The notes below the pieces were generated by a model that saw only the letters and a program-made list of their open reading frames with translations, searched no databases and was not told where the DNA came from. Made by a program: the position numbers and the translations under genes. Positions 39,795-48,243 of a stretch of DNA of 64,000 nt are shown one piece after another (the first letter of the stretch is position 1; each line of letters starts with the position of its first letter). Source of the stretch: Clostridiales bacterium. Lineage in GTDB: Bacteria; Bacillota; Clostridia; Oscillospirales; Oscillospiraceae. The stretch spans positions 1-64,000 of the forward strand of contig SFIY01000005.1 in assembly GCA_004555205.1 (NCBI GenBank), read 5' to 3'.

Positions 39795-39842
39795 CTGAAA
39801 AGGAGAAGCACTTCGCTTTTGCCAAGTGCTTCTCCTTTTCAG
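39795..39842. terminator. Long bidirectional terminator
   Basis: A perfect 19-bp stem, from CTGAAAAGGAGAAGCACTT to its complement ending at 39842. The abrB stop codon touches its right end, so rsmI and abrB share it. Confidence 0.93.
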
Positions 39843-40088
39843 TTAGAGTACGTTCTTCAGCTCACGGATGCATTTTACGCAGACATTCTTTCCTTTGAAG
39901 TCACGCACATCCTTGCTGCTGTCGCAAAACATACAGTTCGGACGGTACTTCTTCAAAATAACGGAAGAACCTTCCACATAGATCTCGAGCGCATCCTTTT
40001 CGGCAATGTCCAGTGTGCGGCGTAACTCAATGGGCAATACGATCCGCCCCAGTTCATCCACCTTTCTTACAATACCGGTCGATTTCAC
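39843..40088 (-). CDS. AbrB/SpoVT-type transition regulator with Cys-rich tail
   Basis: An 81-residue DNA-binding protein. Residues 1-50 are a typical AbrB N-domain (STGIVRKVDELGRIVLPIEL, RRTLDIAEKDALEIYVEG). The C-terminal 30 residues hold two CxxC pairs (CMFC and CVKC), which could bind zinc; Bacillus AbrB has no such tail. The start is GTG at 40088, with CAGGAG 8 bases ahead; there is no fitting ATG. It diverges from spmA. Confidence 0.92.
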   Translation of the reverse strand: MKSTGIVRKVDELGRIVLPIELRRTLDIAEKDALEIYVEGSSVILKKYRPNCMFCDSSKDVRDFKGKNVCVKCIRELKNVL

Positions 40089-40152
40089 GCAATTTTCTCC
40101 TGTTTTCCCCAATATTCGGAAATTTCTCCCCTTACCCCGATGGGTTACTATA

Positions 40153-40181
40153 ATTATGATACATCTTATGTAAAAAGTCAA
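40153..40181 (-). promoter_or_regulatory. Promoter of the abrB-like gene
   Basis: TTGACT (40181-40176), 17 bp, CATAAT (40158-40153). Confidence 0.82.
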
Positions 40182-40195
40182 CAATATTCCGACAA

Positions 40196-40213
40196 TTTAT
40201 TCCATTTATTCCA
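40196..40213. repeat. Tandem 9-bp repeat between abrB-like and spmA
   Basis: TTTATTCCA twice in a row (40196-40204, 40205-40213), followed by TAAATAA. It lies just upstream of the abrB-like promoter and could be an operator. Confidence 0.5.
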
Positions 40214-40261
40214 TAAATAATGAACCCTCTTTACCGCATATACATACGCAGAGGTGATTAT

Positions 40262-40840
40262 ATGGCAATGGCATGGGTTTGGACAGGGATGGCGGCCCTT
40301 TCGCTGCTGTTTGGTATAGGAAGCGGCCATATCGGGCAGGTGGGTACGGCTGCGTTGGACGGTGCTGCCGCTGCGGTGGAATTGTGTCTGTCTATGGCAG
40401 GCGTTATCTGCCTGTGGACAGGAGTGATGGAGATTATGAATCGCTGTGGGCTGTCCGCACTTCTGGCGCGTTTGTTCCGCCCGATCCTCCACCGTCTGCT
40501 GCCTCAAAGCAGCAAGGACGAGATCACGCTCAGCGCCGTATCGGCCAACATTTCCGCCAATCTCTTAGGGCTTGGCAACGCCGCTACACCGCTGGGTATC
40601 CGGGCCGCACGGCGCATGGCTCTCGGTGCCGAAGGCACCGCCAGCGATGAGCTGTGTCTGCTGGTGGTGCTGAACACCGCCTCCATCCAACTGCTGCCCA
40701 CCACGATTGCCGGTGTCCGTGCGGCGCATGGCTGCCGCACCCCCTTTGACATTCTGCCCGCCGTGTGGTTTTCTTCCGTTCTTTCGGTGGCGGCCGGACT
40801 GCTCATGGCGAAATTACTATCCAAACTCTGGAGGAACTGA
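40262..40840 (+). CDS. spmA: Spore maturation protein A
   Basis: A 192-residue membrane protein with a GATE (nucleoside-recognition) fold. The conserved part SAVSANISANLLGLGNAATP is the SpmA hallmark. It helps spore core dehydration. ATG 40262 follows GAGGTG; no sigma-A boxes stand out before it, in keeping with control by a sporulation sigma factor. spmB follows after one base. Confidence 0.95.
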   Translation: MAMAWVWTGMAALSLLFGIGSGHIGQVGTAALDGAAAAVELCLSMAGVICLWTGVMEIMNRCGLSALLARLFRPILHRLLPQSSKDEITLSAVSANISANLLGLGNAATPLGIRAARRMALGAEGTASDELCLLVVLNTASIQLLPTTIAGVRAAHGCRTPFDILPAVWFSSVLSVAAGLLMAKLLSKLWRN

Positions 40841-40841
40841 C

Positions 40842-41363
40842 GTGGATATTTCTTCTTTCGTTGTACCCGTTCTGCTGGCAGGCACGGCACTTTTCGCCCT
40901 GTCGCGCAAGGTGGATGTGTACAGTGCCCTCACCGCCGGTGCAGGCGAGGGTCTGAGTGTGATGGTGAAGATCTTCCCTGCTCTTGTGGCATTGCTCTCA
41001 GCGGTGTATATGTTCCGTGCCTCCGGCGCCATGGACTTTCTCACCCGGCTGCTTGCCCCGGCTCTTGAAAAGCTGGGCATCCCGCCGGAGACCGCCGCCA
41101 TTTTGCTCATCCGTCCCCTCAGCGGCAGCGGCGCCCTGGCGGTGGGCAGCGAATTAATGGCGCAATACGGTGCAGATTCCTATATCGGACGCACGGCGGC
41201 GGTCATGCTGGGCTGTACGGAAACCACCTTTTATACCATCGCCGTCTATTTCGGCGCCGCCGGCATCCACCGCACACGCTATACTATCCCCGCTGCATTA
41301 ACCGCCGACATTACCGGTTTTGTCGCTGCCGCCCTGGCGGTCCGTCTGTTTTTCGGCACATAA
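40842..41363 (+). CDS. spmB: Spore maturation protein B
   Basis: A 173-residue membrane protein (VKIFPALVALLSAVYMFRAS; IRPLSGSGALAVG; GCTETTFYTIAVYFGA), the SpmB pattern. The start is GTG at 40842 after GGAGG, one base from the spmA stop. The pair is needed for full spore heat resistance in Bacillus. Confidence 0.95.
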   Translation: MDISSFVVPVLLAGTALFALSRKVDVYSALTAGAGEGLSVMVKIFPALVALLSAVYMFRASGAMDFLTRLLAPALEKLGIPPETAAILLIRPLSGSGALAVGSELMAQYGADSYIGRTAAVMLGCTETTFYTIAVYFGAAGIHRTRYTIPAALTADITGFVAAALAVRLFFGT

Positions 41364-41394
41364 AAAACGGCTGTCCGCAGACAGCCGTTTTTTA
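41362..41394. terminator. Bidirectional terminator after spmB
   Basis: AAAAACGGCTGTC and GACAGCCGTTTTTT pair around CGCA. The stop of the converging hypothetical gene lies at its right edge. Confidence 0.92.
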
Positions 41395-41802
41395 TTCCAT
41401 ATCCACGCTGATGTTGTCCGTTCCGTGACGCTCAAATTCACCCAGATACACATTCATGCGCTCCATCACCTCGTCGTAATTCTCCGCTGTGATGGGAGGA
41501 TCGTCCATGTCTCTGAGCGCCAGCTCCTGGGCCAGGATCTCAAAAAAGGTGGCGTCCTCATACGCCATGATCGCCTCATGAATCCCACCCTCGGCAAAGG
41601 CCCGGGAAGGGATCAGCTCACCCTCATACAGCTCCGTCAGCGGCGCCATGCCGTGTCTCAGGCAGTTGGCAAACACCAGGCTTTCCACTTCGTCATACTG
41701 CCGGATGCGGTCGTCGCCCCGTGCGGAGTTCAGCACCCAGTTCCCGATGTATACCAGATCCAGCAAACGCCGGAACTGTTTTTCCGTCATTTTAATCTCC
41801 AT
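41392..41802 (-). CDS. Conserved acidic cytoplasmic protein of unknown function
   Basis: A 136-residue soluble, acidic, mainly helical protein (TEKQFRRLLDLVYIGNWVLN; YEDATFFEILAQELALRDM). It has no membrane segment and no motif I know. A GGAGGTGG site precedes the ATG, and a TATAAT box lies at 41847-41842 with a weak TGGTAT 17 bp upstream. Single gene between terminator and the murI promoter region. Confidence 0.8.
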   Translation of the reverse strand: MEIKMTEKQFRRLLDLVYIGNWVLNSARGDDRIRQYDEVESLVFANCLRHGMAPLTELYEGELIPSRAFAEGGIHEAIMAYEDATFFEILAQELALRDMDDPPITAENYDEVMERMNVYLGEFERHGTDNISVDME

Positions 41803-41904
41803 AAGCCACCTCCGTGGGTCGTGATTTTCCTATTTGTTCCCATTATAGCAAAGCAGATTATAAAATACCACTGAAAAAAGTGCTCATTTTATCTAAATTT
41901 TGGC

Positions 41905-41933
41905 TTGTTAAGCGGGGGCATCCATAGTACAAT
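41905..41933 (+). promoter_or_regulatory. Promoter of murI-DUF1934-argS
   Basis: TTGTTA (41905-41910), 17 bp, TACAAT (41928-41933). Confidence 0.8.
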
Positions 41934-41957
41934 AGTTAAGTTAAAGGAGAATATGCC

Positions 41958-42770
41958 ATGGATAACAGACCTATCGGGGTGTTTGACTCCGGGCTGGGCG
42001 GATTGACTGCCGTGCGCCAGATGCGGAGCATTCTCCCCTCTGAAAACATTATATACTTCGGTGACACGTCCCGTGTCCCTTATGGCGGCCGCTCGCAGGA
42101 AATTCTGCTCAAGTACGGCCGGCAGGATGTGCGTTTTCTGCGCTCGTTTGATATCAAAGCGATTGTTGTCGCCTGCGGCACCGTGTCTACGACGGCCCTG
42201 CCCACGCTGCGAGCAGAAAATGACCTGCCGATTCTGGGGGTGGTGGAGCCTGCCTGCCGCCGCGCGGTAGGGCAGACGCGCAATAAGCGCGTCGGTCTGA
42301 TTGCCACCGCCGCCTCTGTCCGCTCCGGCTCTTATGAGCGTACCATCCATGCGCTGGACGAGGGTGTGGAGGTCATCAGCAAGGCCTGCCCTCTGTTCGT
42401 TCCCCTGGTGGAGAACGGGCGCTATCAGGTGGGCGACAGCGTGATCGAAACCGTAGCGCGTGAGTATCTGGTGCCTCTGCGCGACACCGGCATCGACACG
42501 CTGATTTTGGGCTGTACCCACTATCCCCTGCTTACGGAGATCATCGGCCGCATCATGGGTCCGGATGTAATGCTGATCGATACCGGCGAGGAAGCCGCGT
42601 GGGAGCTGAAGCGTACACTGACGGCACAGGATATGCTGGCGGAGGAGCGCATGGGAGAGGCCACCTTCTATGCCAGTGACCAACCCAGTGATTTCGGCGC
42701 TTTGGCAAGCTGTTTTTTGCGTGAGCCGATGGAAAAGGCCGTCCTGCCGGTGGATATTGAGACCTATTGA
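41958..42770 (+). CDS. murI: Glutamate racemase
   Basis: A 270-residue enzyme making D-glutamate for peptidoglycan. N-terminal VFDSGLGGLTAVRQMR and YFGDTSRVPYG are typical. The two catalytic Cys are in VVACGTVSTTALP and LGCTHYPLL. In the first motif the usual Asn after Cys (ACNT) is Gly (ACGT), a change near the active site. AAAGGAG precedes the ATG. First gene of an operon with a DUF1934 gene and argS. Confidence 0.94.
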   Translation: MDNRPIGVFDSGLGGLTAVRQMRSILPSENIIYFGDTSRVPYGGRSQEILLKYGRQDVRFLRSFDIKAIVVACGTVSTTALPTLRAENDLPILGVVEPACRRAVGQTRNKRVGLIATAASVRSGSYERTIHALDEGVEVISKACPLFVPLVENGRYQVGDSVIETVAREYLVPLRDTGIDTLILGCTHYPLLTEIIGRIMGPDVMLIDTGEEAAWELKRTLTAQDMLAEERMGEATFYASDQPSDFGALASCFLREPMEKAVLPVDIETY

Positions 42771-42778
42771 GGTATGCG

Positions 42779-43210
42779 ATGGACGGATATGTAAAAGTGG
42801 CAGTCACCAGCCGCAGCACCTTCGGCGGCGTGGACGATGTGCTGCGCTTTCTGGGCGACGGCACCGTTGCACGCACGGATTACGGCTGGCATCTGCATTA
42901 TGAGGCGAAAAACACGGAGGATGGCAGCGCAGTTGCCTCGGATGTGAAAATCGAAACGAAAAACGGACGCGCCGTACTGATCAGCGAGGCCGACGCCGGC
43001 GGTTACGGGCTGCTGCTTGACCCCAAACGGCCGACGGCCATGCAGATTCCGGCGGACACCGGCGCGCTGACGCTGCAGGTGGTGACGAAGAAAGTCGCCT
43101 TCGATCTGGGCCGCAAAAAAAGCGGCGCGATCACATTGGAATATACGCTTTTGATGGGAAATCAGCCGGTATCGGCGCTGCGCGTTCACATTGAATTGAC
43201 GAAAGAATAA
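42779..43210 (+). CDS. DUF1934 beta-barrel protein (YwiB-like)
   Basis: A 143-residue protein. The end part (IPADTGALTLQVVTKKVAFD; SGAITLEYTLLMGNQPVSAL) fits the DUF1934 calycin-like family, which nearly always precedes argS in Firmicutes. The start is taken at ATG 42779 with GAGGT 6 bases before; a TTG at 42767 overlapping murI is possible. Function is unknown. Confidence 0.88.
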   Translation: MDGYVKVAVTSRSTFGGVDDVLRFLGDGTVARTDYGWHLHYEAKNTEDGSAVASDVKIETKNGRAVLISEADAGGYGLLLDPKRPTAMQIPADTGALTLQVVTKKVAFDLGRKKSGAITLEYTLLMGNQPVSALRVHIELTKE

Positions 43211-43223
43211 GGAGAACACAACC

Positions 43224-44966
43224 ATGAATATGATCCAAAACGCCAAAGACCAGATCCTGCATCTGACGGTTGCATCTTATGAAAAGGCCGCGGCGGCAGG
43301 GCTTCTGCCCCAGGGCGTCAGCGTAACACCCTCGGTGGAGATCCCCAAGGATACCGCCAACGGGGACTATACCACCACCTACTGTCTGGCAGCCGCCAAG
43401 GCCATGGGCAAAAATCCCCGTGAGGTCGCCGGTATCCTGAGAGAGAACATGTTGCTTGACGGCACCTACTTCACCTCTGTGGAGATCGCAGGCCCCGGTT
43501 TTCTGAACTTCCGTCTGGGCGACAAGTGGTTTGCCGATACCGTTGCCTGCATTGAGGACGAGGGCGCCGACTACGGCTGCAACGACATGCTCAAGGGCAA
43601 GAAATACATGGTGGAGTTTGTTTCCGCCAACCCCACCGGCCCCATGCACATGGGCAATGCCCGCGGCGGCGTGCTGGGTGATACGCTGGCCTCCGTGCTG
43701 CAAAAGTCCGGTGCGCAGGTGTGGCGTGAGTTCTATGTCAACGACGCCGGCAACCAGATCGAGAAGTTCGCCAGAAGTCTGGAGGCCCGCTACTTCCAGC
43801 TTATCAAGGGCGAGGACGCCGTGGCGTTTCCCGAGGACGGCTACCACGGCGATGACATCCGTGAGCTTGCCCGGCTTTTCTATGAAAAAGAGGGCGACAA
43901 ATATCTCGATTGCGACGAGCAGAGCCGCCATGACGCACTGGCGCAGTTCGGTTTGCAGCACAACATCCCCAGGATGCGGTCCGATCTGGAGCGCTACGGC
44001 ATCCGCTACGACCAGTGGTTCTTTGAATCCTCCCTGCATGAGAGCGGCTATGTGGCCGACTCGGTCAAAGAGCTGACCGAAAAGGGCTACACCTATGAAA
44101 AGGACGGCGCCCTGTGGCTCAAGACCGGTCAGATTATAGCGGAGAACCTGAAAAAAGCCGGTAAGTCCGACGAGGACATTGCCAAGCTGGAGCTGAAAGA
44201 CGACGTGCTGCGCCGCGCCAACGGTTTTTATACCTACTTTGCCGCCGACATCGCCTATCACCGCAACAAATTTGCCGTGCGCGGCTTTGACAAGGTCATC
44301 AACATCTGGGGTGCCGACCACCACGGCCATGTGGCCCGTCTGAAAGGCGCCATGGACGCACTGGGCCTCAACGGCACCGAGCGGCTGGACATCGTGCTGA
44401 TGCAGCTTGTGAAGCTGGTGCAGGACGGCGAGGTCGTCCGCATGAGCAAGCGCACCGGCAAGGCCGTCAGCCTGACCGACCTGCTGGACATGGTGCCGGT
44501 GGATGCCTGCCGGTATTTCTTCAACGCCAAGCCCGAAACCCAGATGGAATTTGATCTGGGGCTGGCTGTCCGCGAAGACAGTGAGAATCCCGTCTACTAT
44601 GTCCAGTACGCCCATGCCCGTATCTGTACGCTGCTCAAAGCACTGGCCGCCGAGGGCTATACCGTTCCTGCGGCCCGGGATGTGGACTTGAGCGTGCTGA
44701 GTGATGACACCGAAAAGGCGCTCATCAAGGAGCTGGCCCATTATAGCGTGGTCGTCCGTCTGGCCGCCCGGGATTATGACCCCAGCTTTATCAACCGCTA
44801 TCTCACCGAGCTGGCGGCAGCGTTCCATAAGTTCTACAACGCCTGCCGCATCAAGGGTGAGCGGGAGGATGTCCTGCTGGCCCGCCTGAAGCTGGCCGAT
44901 ACCGCCCGGGCCGTACTGAAAAACGGCATGACGCTGATCGGCTGCAGCGCACCGGAGAAAATGTAA
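43224..44966 (+). CDS. argS: Arginyl-tRNA synthetase
   Basis: A 580-residue class I synthetase. HIGH motif as HMGN in SANPTGPMHMGNARGGVLGD, KMSKS-like motif as VRMSKRTGKAV, and the C-terminal DALR anticodon domain (PVYYVQYAHARI onward). It also has the N-terminal Arg-tRNA domain. AAGGAG before ATG. Third gene of the murI operon, closed by a strong terminator. Confidence 0.97.
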   Translation: MNMIQNAKDQILHLTVASYEKAAAAGLLPQGVSVTPSVEIPKDTANGDYTTTYCLAAAKAMGKNPREVAGILRENMLLDGTYFTSVEIAGPGFLNFRLGDKWFADTVACIEDEGADYGCNDMLKGKKYMVEFVSANPTGPMHMGNARGGVLGDTLASVLQKSGAQVWREFYVNDAGNQIEKFARSLEARYFQLIKGEDAVAFPEDGYHGDDIRELARLFYEKEGDKYLDCDEQSRHDALAQFGLQHNIPRMRSDLERYGIRYDQWFFESSLHESGYVADSVKELTEKGYTYEKDGALWLKTGQIIAENLKKAGKSDEDIAKLELKDDVLRRANGFYTYFAADIAYHRNKFAVRGFDKVINIWGADHHGHVARLKGAMDALGLNGTERLDIVLMQLVKLVQDGEVVRMSKRTGKAVSLTDLLDMVPVDACRYFFNAKPETQMEFDLGLAVREDSENPVYYVQYAHARICTLLKALAAEGYTVPAARDVDLSVLSDDTEKALIKELAHYSVVVRLAARDYDPSFINRYLTELAAAFHKFYNACRIKGEREDVLLARLKLADTARAVLKNGMTLIGCSAPEKM

Positions 44967-44968
44967 CA

Positions 44969-45003
44969 AAAAAAGAAGGCCGACGCTGTCGGCCTTCTTT
45001 TTT
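44969..45003. terminator. Bidirectional terminator after argS
   Basis: AAAAAAAGAAGGCCGAC and GTCGGCCTTCTTTTTTT pair around GCT. Confidence 0.93.
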
Positions 45004-45009
45004 TCCCGT

Positions 45010-46383
45010 TTACTGCTGCTGCGCCAGGTACCGCGCCACATAGACGCCGCTGGCGCTGGCATGGCTCAGCGAGTGGGTCACGCCGCTGCCGTCACCGATG
45101 ATGAACAACCCCTTATGGCAGGTTTCCAAATGCTCATCCAGCGTCACTTCCATGTTGTAGAACTTGACCTCCACGCCGTAAAGCAGGGTGTCGTCGTTGG
45201 CCGTGCCGGGGGCGATCTTATCCAGCGCATAGATCATTTCCATGATGCCGTCCAGAATACGCTTGGGCATCACCAGGCTCAAGTCGCCCGGCGTGGCCGA
45301 CAGCGTAGGATGGACATAGCTCTCCGCCATGCGCTTGGGCGTGGAGCGTTGACCGCGTATCAGATCGCCGAAGCGCTGCACCATGACACCGCCGCCGAGC
45401 ATATTGCTCAGCCGTGCGATGCTCTCGCCGTAGCCGTTGGAATCCTTGAACGGCTCGGAGAAATGCTTCGCCACCAGCAGCGCAAAGTTGGTGTTCTCGG
45501 TGTGCAGTTTCGGATCTTCATAGCTGTGACCGTTGACGGTGACAATGCCGTTGGTATTTTCGTTGACCACCACGCCCTTGGGGTTCATGCAGAAGGTACG
45601 CACCTTGTCCTGATAGCGCTTGGTGCGGTAGACGATCTTGCTTTCATACAGTTCATCGGTCAGATGGGCAAACACCTCATAGGGCAGCTCCACCCGCACG
45701 CCGATGTCCACCCGGTTGGAGTTGGTCTTGATGTCCAGTGCGCGGCACACCGTTTCCATCCACTTGCTGCCGCTGCGTCCCACGGATACGATACAGTAGC
45801 GCCCCTCAAAGTCACCATGATCCGTGGTCACGCAATAGCCGTCCGTCTGCTTTTCAATGGTGCGGGCCGGTGTTTCAAAAAATATCTCCACACCCTGTCC
45901 TACCAGCGTCTTATACAGGTTTTCCAGCACCACATAGTTGATATCCGTGCCCAAATGACGCACCGAGGCGTTGAGCAGATGCAGGTCATTTTCCAGACAG
46001 AGCTTGGTGATCTTCGGTGACCCGGCATGGTAAATGTGTGTTCCCTCGCCGCCGTTGGCTACGTTGATCTCGTCCACATACTCCATCAGCGCCATGGCCT
46101 CGTCCCGCCCGATATACTCATACAGCGTGCCGCCGAACTCATTGGTCATGTTGTATTTCCCGTCGGAGAAGGCGCCTGCGCCGCCAAAGCCGTTCATAAT
46201 GGCGCAGGAGGGACACTTGATGCAGCTTTTCACCTTCACCCCGTCAATGGGGCAATGGCGCTTATCCAACGCCCGACCGGCCTCCAGCATGGCAATTTTC
46301 GCCGTCGGCCATTTCTGCACCAGCTCGTATGCCGCAAAAATACCGCCCGGTCCGCCACCGATAATCAATACATCGTATTTCAT
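45010..46383 (-). CDS. FAD-dependent oxidoreductase (COG2509-like)
   Basis: A 457-residue flavoprotein. The FAD-binding Rossmann motif IIGGGPGGIFAAYEL is at the N-terminus, and the C-terminal GLFIIGDGSGVTHSLSHASASG closes the FAD site. Between them is a Cys-rich stretch (CPIDGVKVKSCIKCPSC) that might hold an iron-sulfur cluster or reactive thiols. Related proteins are annotated only as FAD-dependent dehydrogenases, substrate unknown. ATG 46383 has GGAGGG 9 bases before. Single gene. Confidence 0.88.
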   Translation of the reverse strand: MKYDVLIIGGGPGGIFAAYELVQKWPTAKIAMLEAGRALDKRHCPIDGVKVKSCIKCPSCAIMNGFGGAGAFSDGKYNMTNEFGGTLYEYIGRDEAMALMEYVDEINVANGGEGTHIYHAGSPKITKLCLENDLHLLNASVRHLGTDINYVVLENLYKTLVGQGVEIFFETPARTIEKQTDGYCVTTDHGDFEGRYCIVSVGRSGSKWMETVCRALDIKTNSNRVDIGVRVELPYEVFAHLTDELYESKIVYRTKRYQDKVRTFCMNPKGVVVNENTNGIVTVNGHSYEDPKLHTENTNFALLVAKHFSEPFKDSNGYGESIARLSNMLGGGVMVQRFGDLIRGQRSTPKRMAESYVHPTLSATPGDLSLVMPKRILDGIMEMIYALDKIAPGTANDDTLLYGVEVKFYNMEVTLDEHLETCHKGLFIIGDGSGVTHSLSHASASGVYVARYLAQQQ

Positions 46384-46427
46384 AACAGTTGCCCTCCGTT
46401 CCATAGTTTTTTCTAATACCATTTCAT

Positions 46428-46456
46428 ATTATATTAAATATGCTTCTGTGTCGCAA
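46428..46456 (-). promoter_or_regulatory. Promoter of the FAD oxidoreductase gene
   Basis: TTGCGA (46456-46451), 17 bp, TATAAT (46433-46428). Confidence 0.75.
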
Positions 46457-46505
46457 GTAATTTTTACTAATGGCAGATATGGCCTCCGCTTCATGCTCTT
46501 TTCTC

Positions 46506-46534
46506 TTGCACGGCGCTGCCGTTCATGATATGAT
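46506..46534 (+). promoter_or_regulatory. Promoter of thyA-folA
   Basis: TTGCAC (46506-46511), 17 bp, TATGAT (46529-46534). Confidence 0.8.
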
Positions 46535-46565
46535 AAATAAAATACGACCATGCGGAGGAATCACG

Positions 46566-47396
46566 ATGAGCTACGCTGATGAAATTTTCAAGCAGAACTG
46601 CCGCGATATTTTGCGAAACGGCGTCTGGGATACCGATTTAAATGTCCGTCCCCATTGGGAGGACGGGGCACCGGCCCATACGGTGAAGAAGTTCGGCATT
46701 GTCAACCGCTATGATCTGCAGGAGGAGTTTCCCATTCTGACGATTCGCCGCACCTATTTCAAGACCTGCATTGACGAGCTTCTGTGGATCTGGCAGCAGA
46801 AGTCCAACAATATTCACGACCTGCGCGGCCATATCTGGGATAGCTGGGCCGATGAAAACGGCTCGATCGGCAAGGCCTACGGCTACCAGTTAGGCGTCAA
46901 GCACCAATACCCCGAGGGTGAGATGGATCAGGTGGACCGGGTGCTGTACGATCTGAAGCATAACCCCGCCTCCCGCCGTATCCTTACCAATATCTATAAC
47001 TTTGCAGACCTGCATGAGATGGCGCTCTATCCCTGCGCCTATTCCATGACCTTCAATGTGTCCGGCAATACGCTCAATGCTATTTTGAACCAGCGCAGTC
47101 AGGATATGCTGGCCGCCAACAACTGGAATGTGGTGCAGTACAGCGTACTGGTCCACATGATGGCACAGGTCTCGGGCCTGCAGGCAGGCGAACTGGTGCA
47201 TGTGATCGCCGACGCGCATATCTATGACCGCCATGTGCCTATCATTGAGAAAATGCTGGAAAAGGACGGCCGCAGCGCGCCCCGGTTTATCATGGACAAG
47301 TCTGTCACCGACTTCTATCAGTTTACCCGGGACAGCTTCTCACTGGAGGGGTATGACCCCCATCCCTTTGACGACAGGATTCCTGTCGCTATCTGA
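46566..47396 (+). CDS. thyA: Thymidylate synthase, Bacillus ThyA/phage phi3T-like type
   Basis: A 276-residue ThyA-family enzyme making dTMP from dUMP. The catalytic Cys is in LYPCAYSMTF, where most ThyA proteins have PPCH; the His is also absent in the Bacillus ThyA/phi3T branch, which this protein resembles along its whole length (TPAHT-like start, LLWIWQQKSNN). The QRSQD, NWNV (dUMP Asn) and DAHIYDRH motifs are kept. ATG 46566 follows GCGGAGGAATC. It is 9 bp upstream of folA, which renews its folate cofactor. Confidence 0.93.
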   Translation: MSYADEIFKQNCRDILRNGVWDTDLNVRPHWEDGAPAHTVKKFGIVNRYDLQEEFPILTIRRTYFKTCIDELLWIWQQKSNNIHDLRGHIWDSWADENGSIGKAYGYQLGVKHQYPEGEMDQVDRVLYDLKHNPASRRILTNIYNFADLHEMALYPCAYSMTFNVSGNTLNAILNQRSQDMLAANNWNVVQYSVLVHMMAQVSGLQAGELVHVIADAHIYDRHVPIIEKMLEKDGRSAPRFIMDKSVTDFYQFTRDSFSLEGYDPHPFDDRIPVAI

Positions 47397-47405
47397 GGTT
47401 GTGCC

Positions 47406-47870
47406 ATGAACGCTATCGTAGCCATTTCCGAAAACGGCGGCATCGGCAAGGATAACGGGCTGCTCTTTCATATCAGCGCTGATTTGAAGCGTTTTAAAGA
47501 GCTGACCTCCGGCCACACGGTCATCATGGGCCGCAAAACGCTGCAGTCCCTGCCCGGCGGCCGCGGATTGCCCAACCGCCGCAATATCGTCATTACCCGT
47601 GACATCGATTTTACGGCTGAGGGCGCCGAAATCGTCCACTCCGTGGATGAAGCGCTGGCCCTGGCGGAGGAGGACGCGTTTGTCATTGGCGGTGCGAGTA
47701 TTTATCAAGCCATGCTCCCCTATTGCGACAAGGTGTATCTGACCATGGTGTATGCCGACGCAGAAGCGGATGTTTTCTTCCCCTCGCTGGACGGCTGGCA
47801 GATCCTCCGCCGGAGCGAAATGCAGGAGGAAAACGGTCTCCGCTTCCAATATATTGATTACATGCGCTGA
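47406..47870 (+). CDS. folA: Dihydrofolate reductase
   Basis: A 154-residue DHFR (MNAIVAISENGGIGKDNGLL; VIMGRKTLQSLPG; FVIGGASIYQAML). The acidic residue in the N-terminal pocket (SADLKRFKEL) is Asp, as expected. It reduces the dihydrofolate that thymidylate synthase makes, so the two-gene unit forms a closed cycle. Confidence 0.96.
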   Translation: MNAIVAISENGGIGKDNGLLFHISADLKRFKELTSGHTVIMGRKTLQSLPGGRGLPNRRNIVITRDIDFTAEGAEIVHSVDEALALAEEDAFVIGGASIYQAMLPYCDKVYLTMVYADAEADVFFPSLDGWQILRRSEMQEENGLRFQYIDYMR

Positions 47871-47924
47871 CACGAAAGATTGCGGCGCATAAGCCGCGGA
47901 TGCGTACGGGAATTATGTATATTG

Positions 47925-47960
47925 AAAAAAGGAGTAGTCTCTTTCGAGATTACTCCTTTT
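47925..47960. terminator. Terminator between folA and the small Cys-rich frame
   Basis: AAAAAAGGAGTAGTCTC (47925-47941) pairs with GAGATTACTCCTTTT (47946-47960), one G-T pair in the stem. The T run is longer on the minus strand, which fits a minus-strand gene ending at 47968. Confidence 0.85.
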
Positions 47961-47967
47961 ACTTGCC

Positions 47968-48165
47968 TCACGGCAGACAACCGCCGCTTGTTGTCCCTCC
48001 GTTTCTGCACACATTCAACAACAGGTCACATCTATCCTCATATACGAACAATTCTCCGCTGCAAAGCTTTGATATGCTGCCATGCACGGTTTTGCGGCAG
48101 GTTTTTACCCTCCATCCGCGAAAACCCATGTAAAACATTGCCCGAATTTCATAAGCTCCGTTCAT
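47968..48165 (-). CDS. Possible small Cys-rich protein, 65 residues
   Basis: ATG 48165 has GGGAGAG about 8 bases before, and the stop lies 8 bp from a terminator facing the right way. The peptide has five Cys (VKTCRKT, SKLCSGE, EDRCDLL, NVCRNGG, SGGCLP) and a Gly/Thr-rich end. I know no family. The 420-bp gap between folA and gap is otherwise empty apart from the gap promoter. It may be real or a chance frame: codon use cannot be judged on 65 codons. Confidence 0.4.
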   Translation of the reverse strand: MNGAYEIRAMFYMGFRGWRVKTCRKTVHGSISKLCSGELFVYEDRCDLLLNVCRNGGTTSGGCLP

Positions 48166-48214
48166 TTGTATTCTCTCCCACCCACTTTATTTACATGGAA
48201 AAGCAATAAAGCGC

Positions 48215-48243
48215 TTGACATTTCCTGTAAAATATTGTATAAT
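48215..48243 (+). promoter_or_regulatory. Consensus promoter of gap
   Basis: TTGACA (48215-48220), 17 bp, TATAAT (48238-48243), a perfect sigma-A promoter, as expected for a highly expressed glycolytic gene. Confidence 0.94.
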
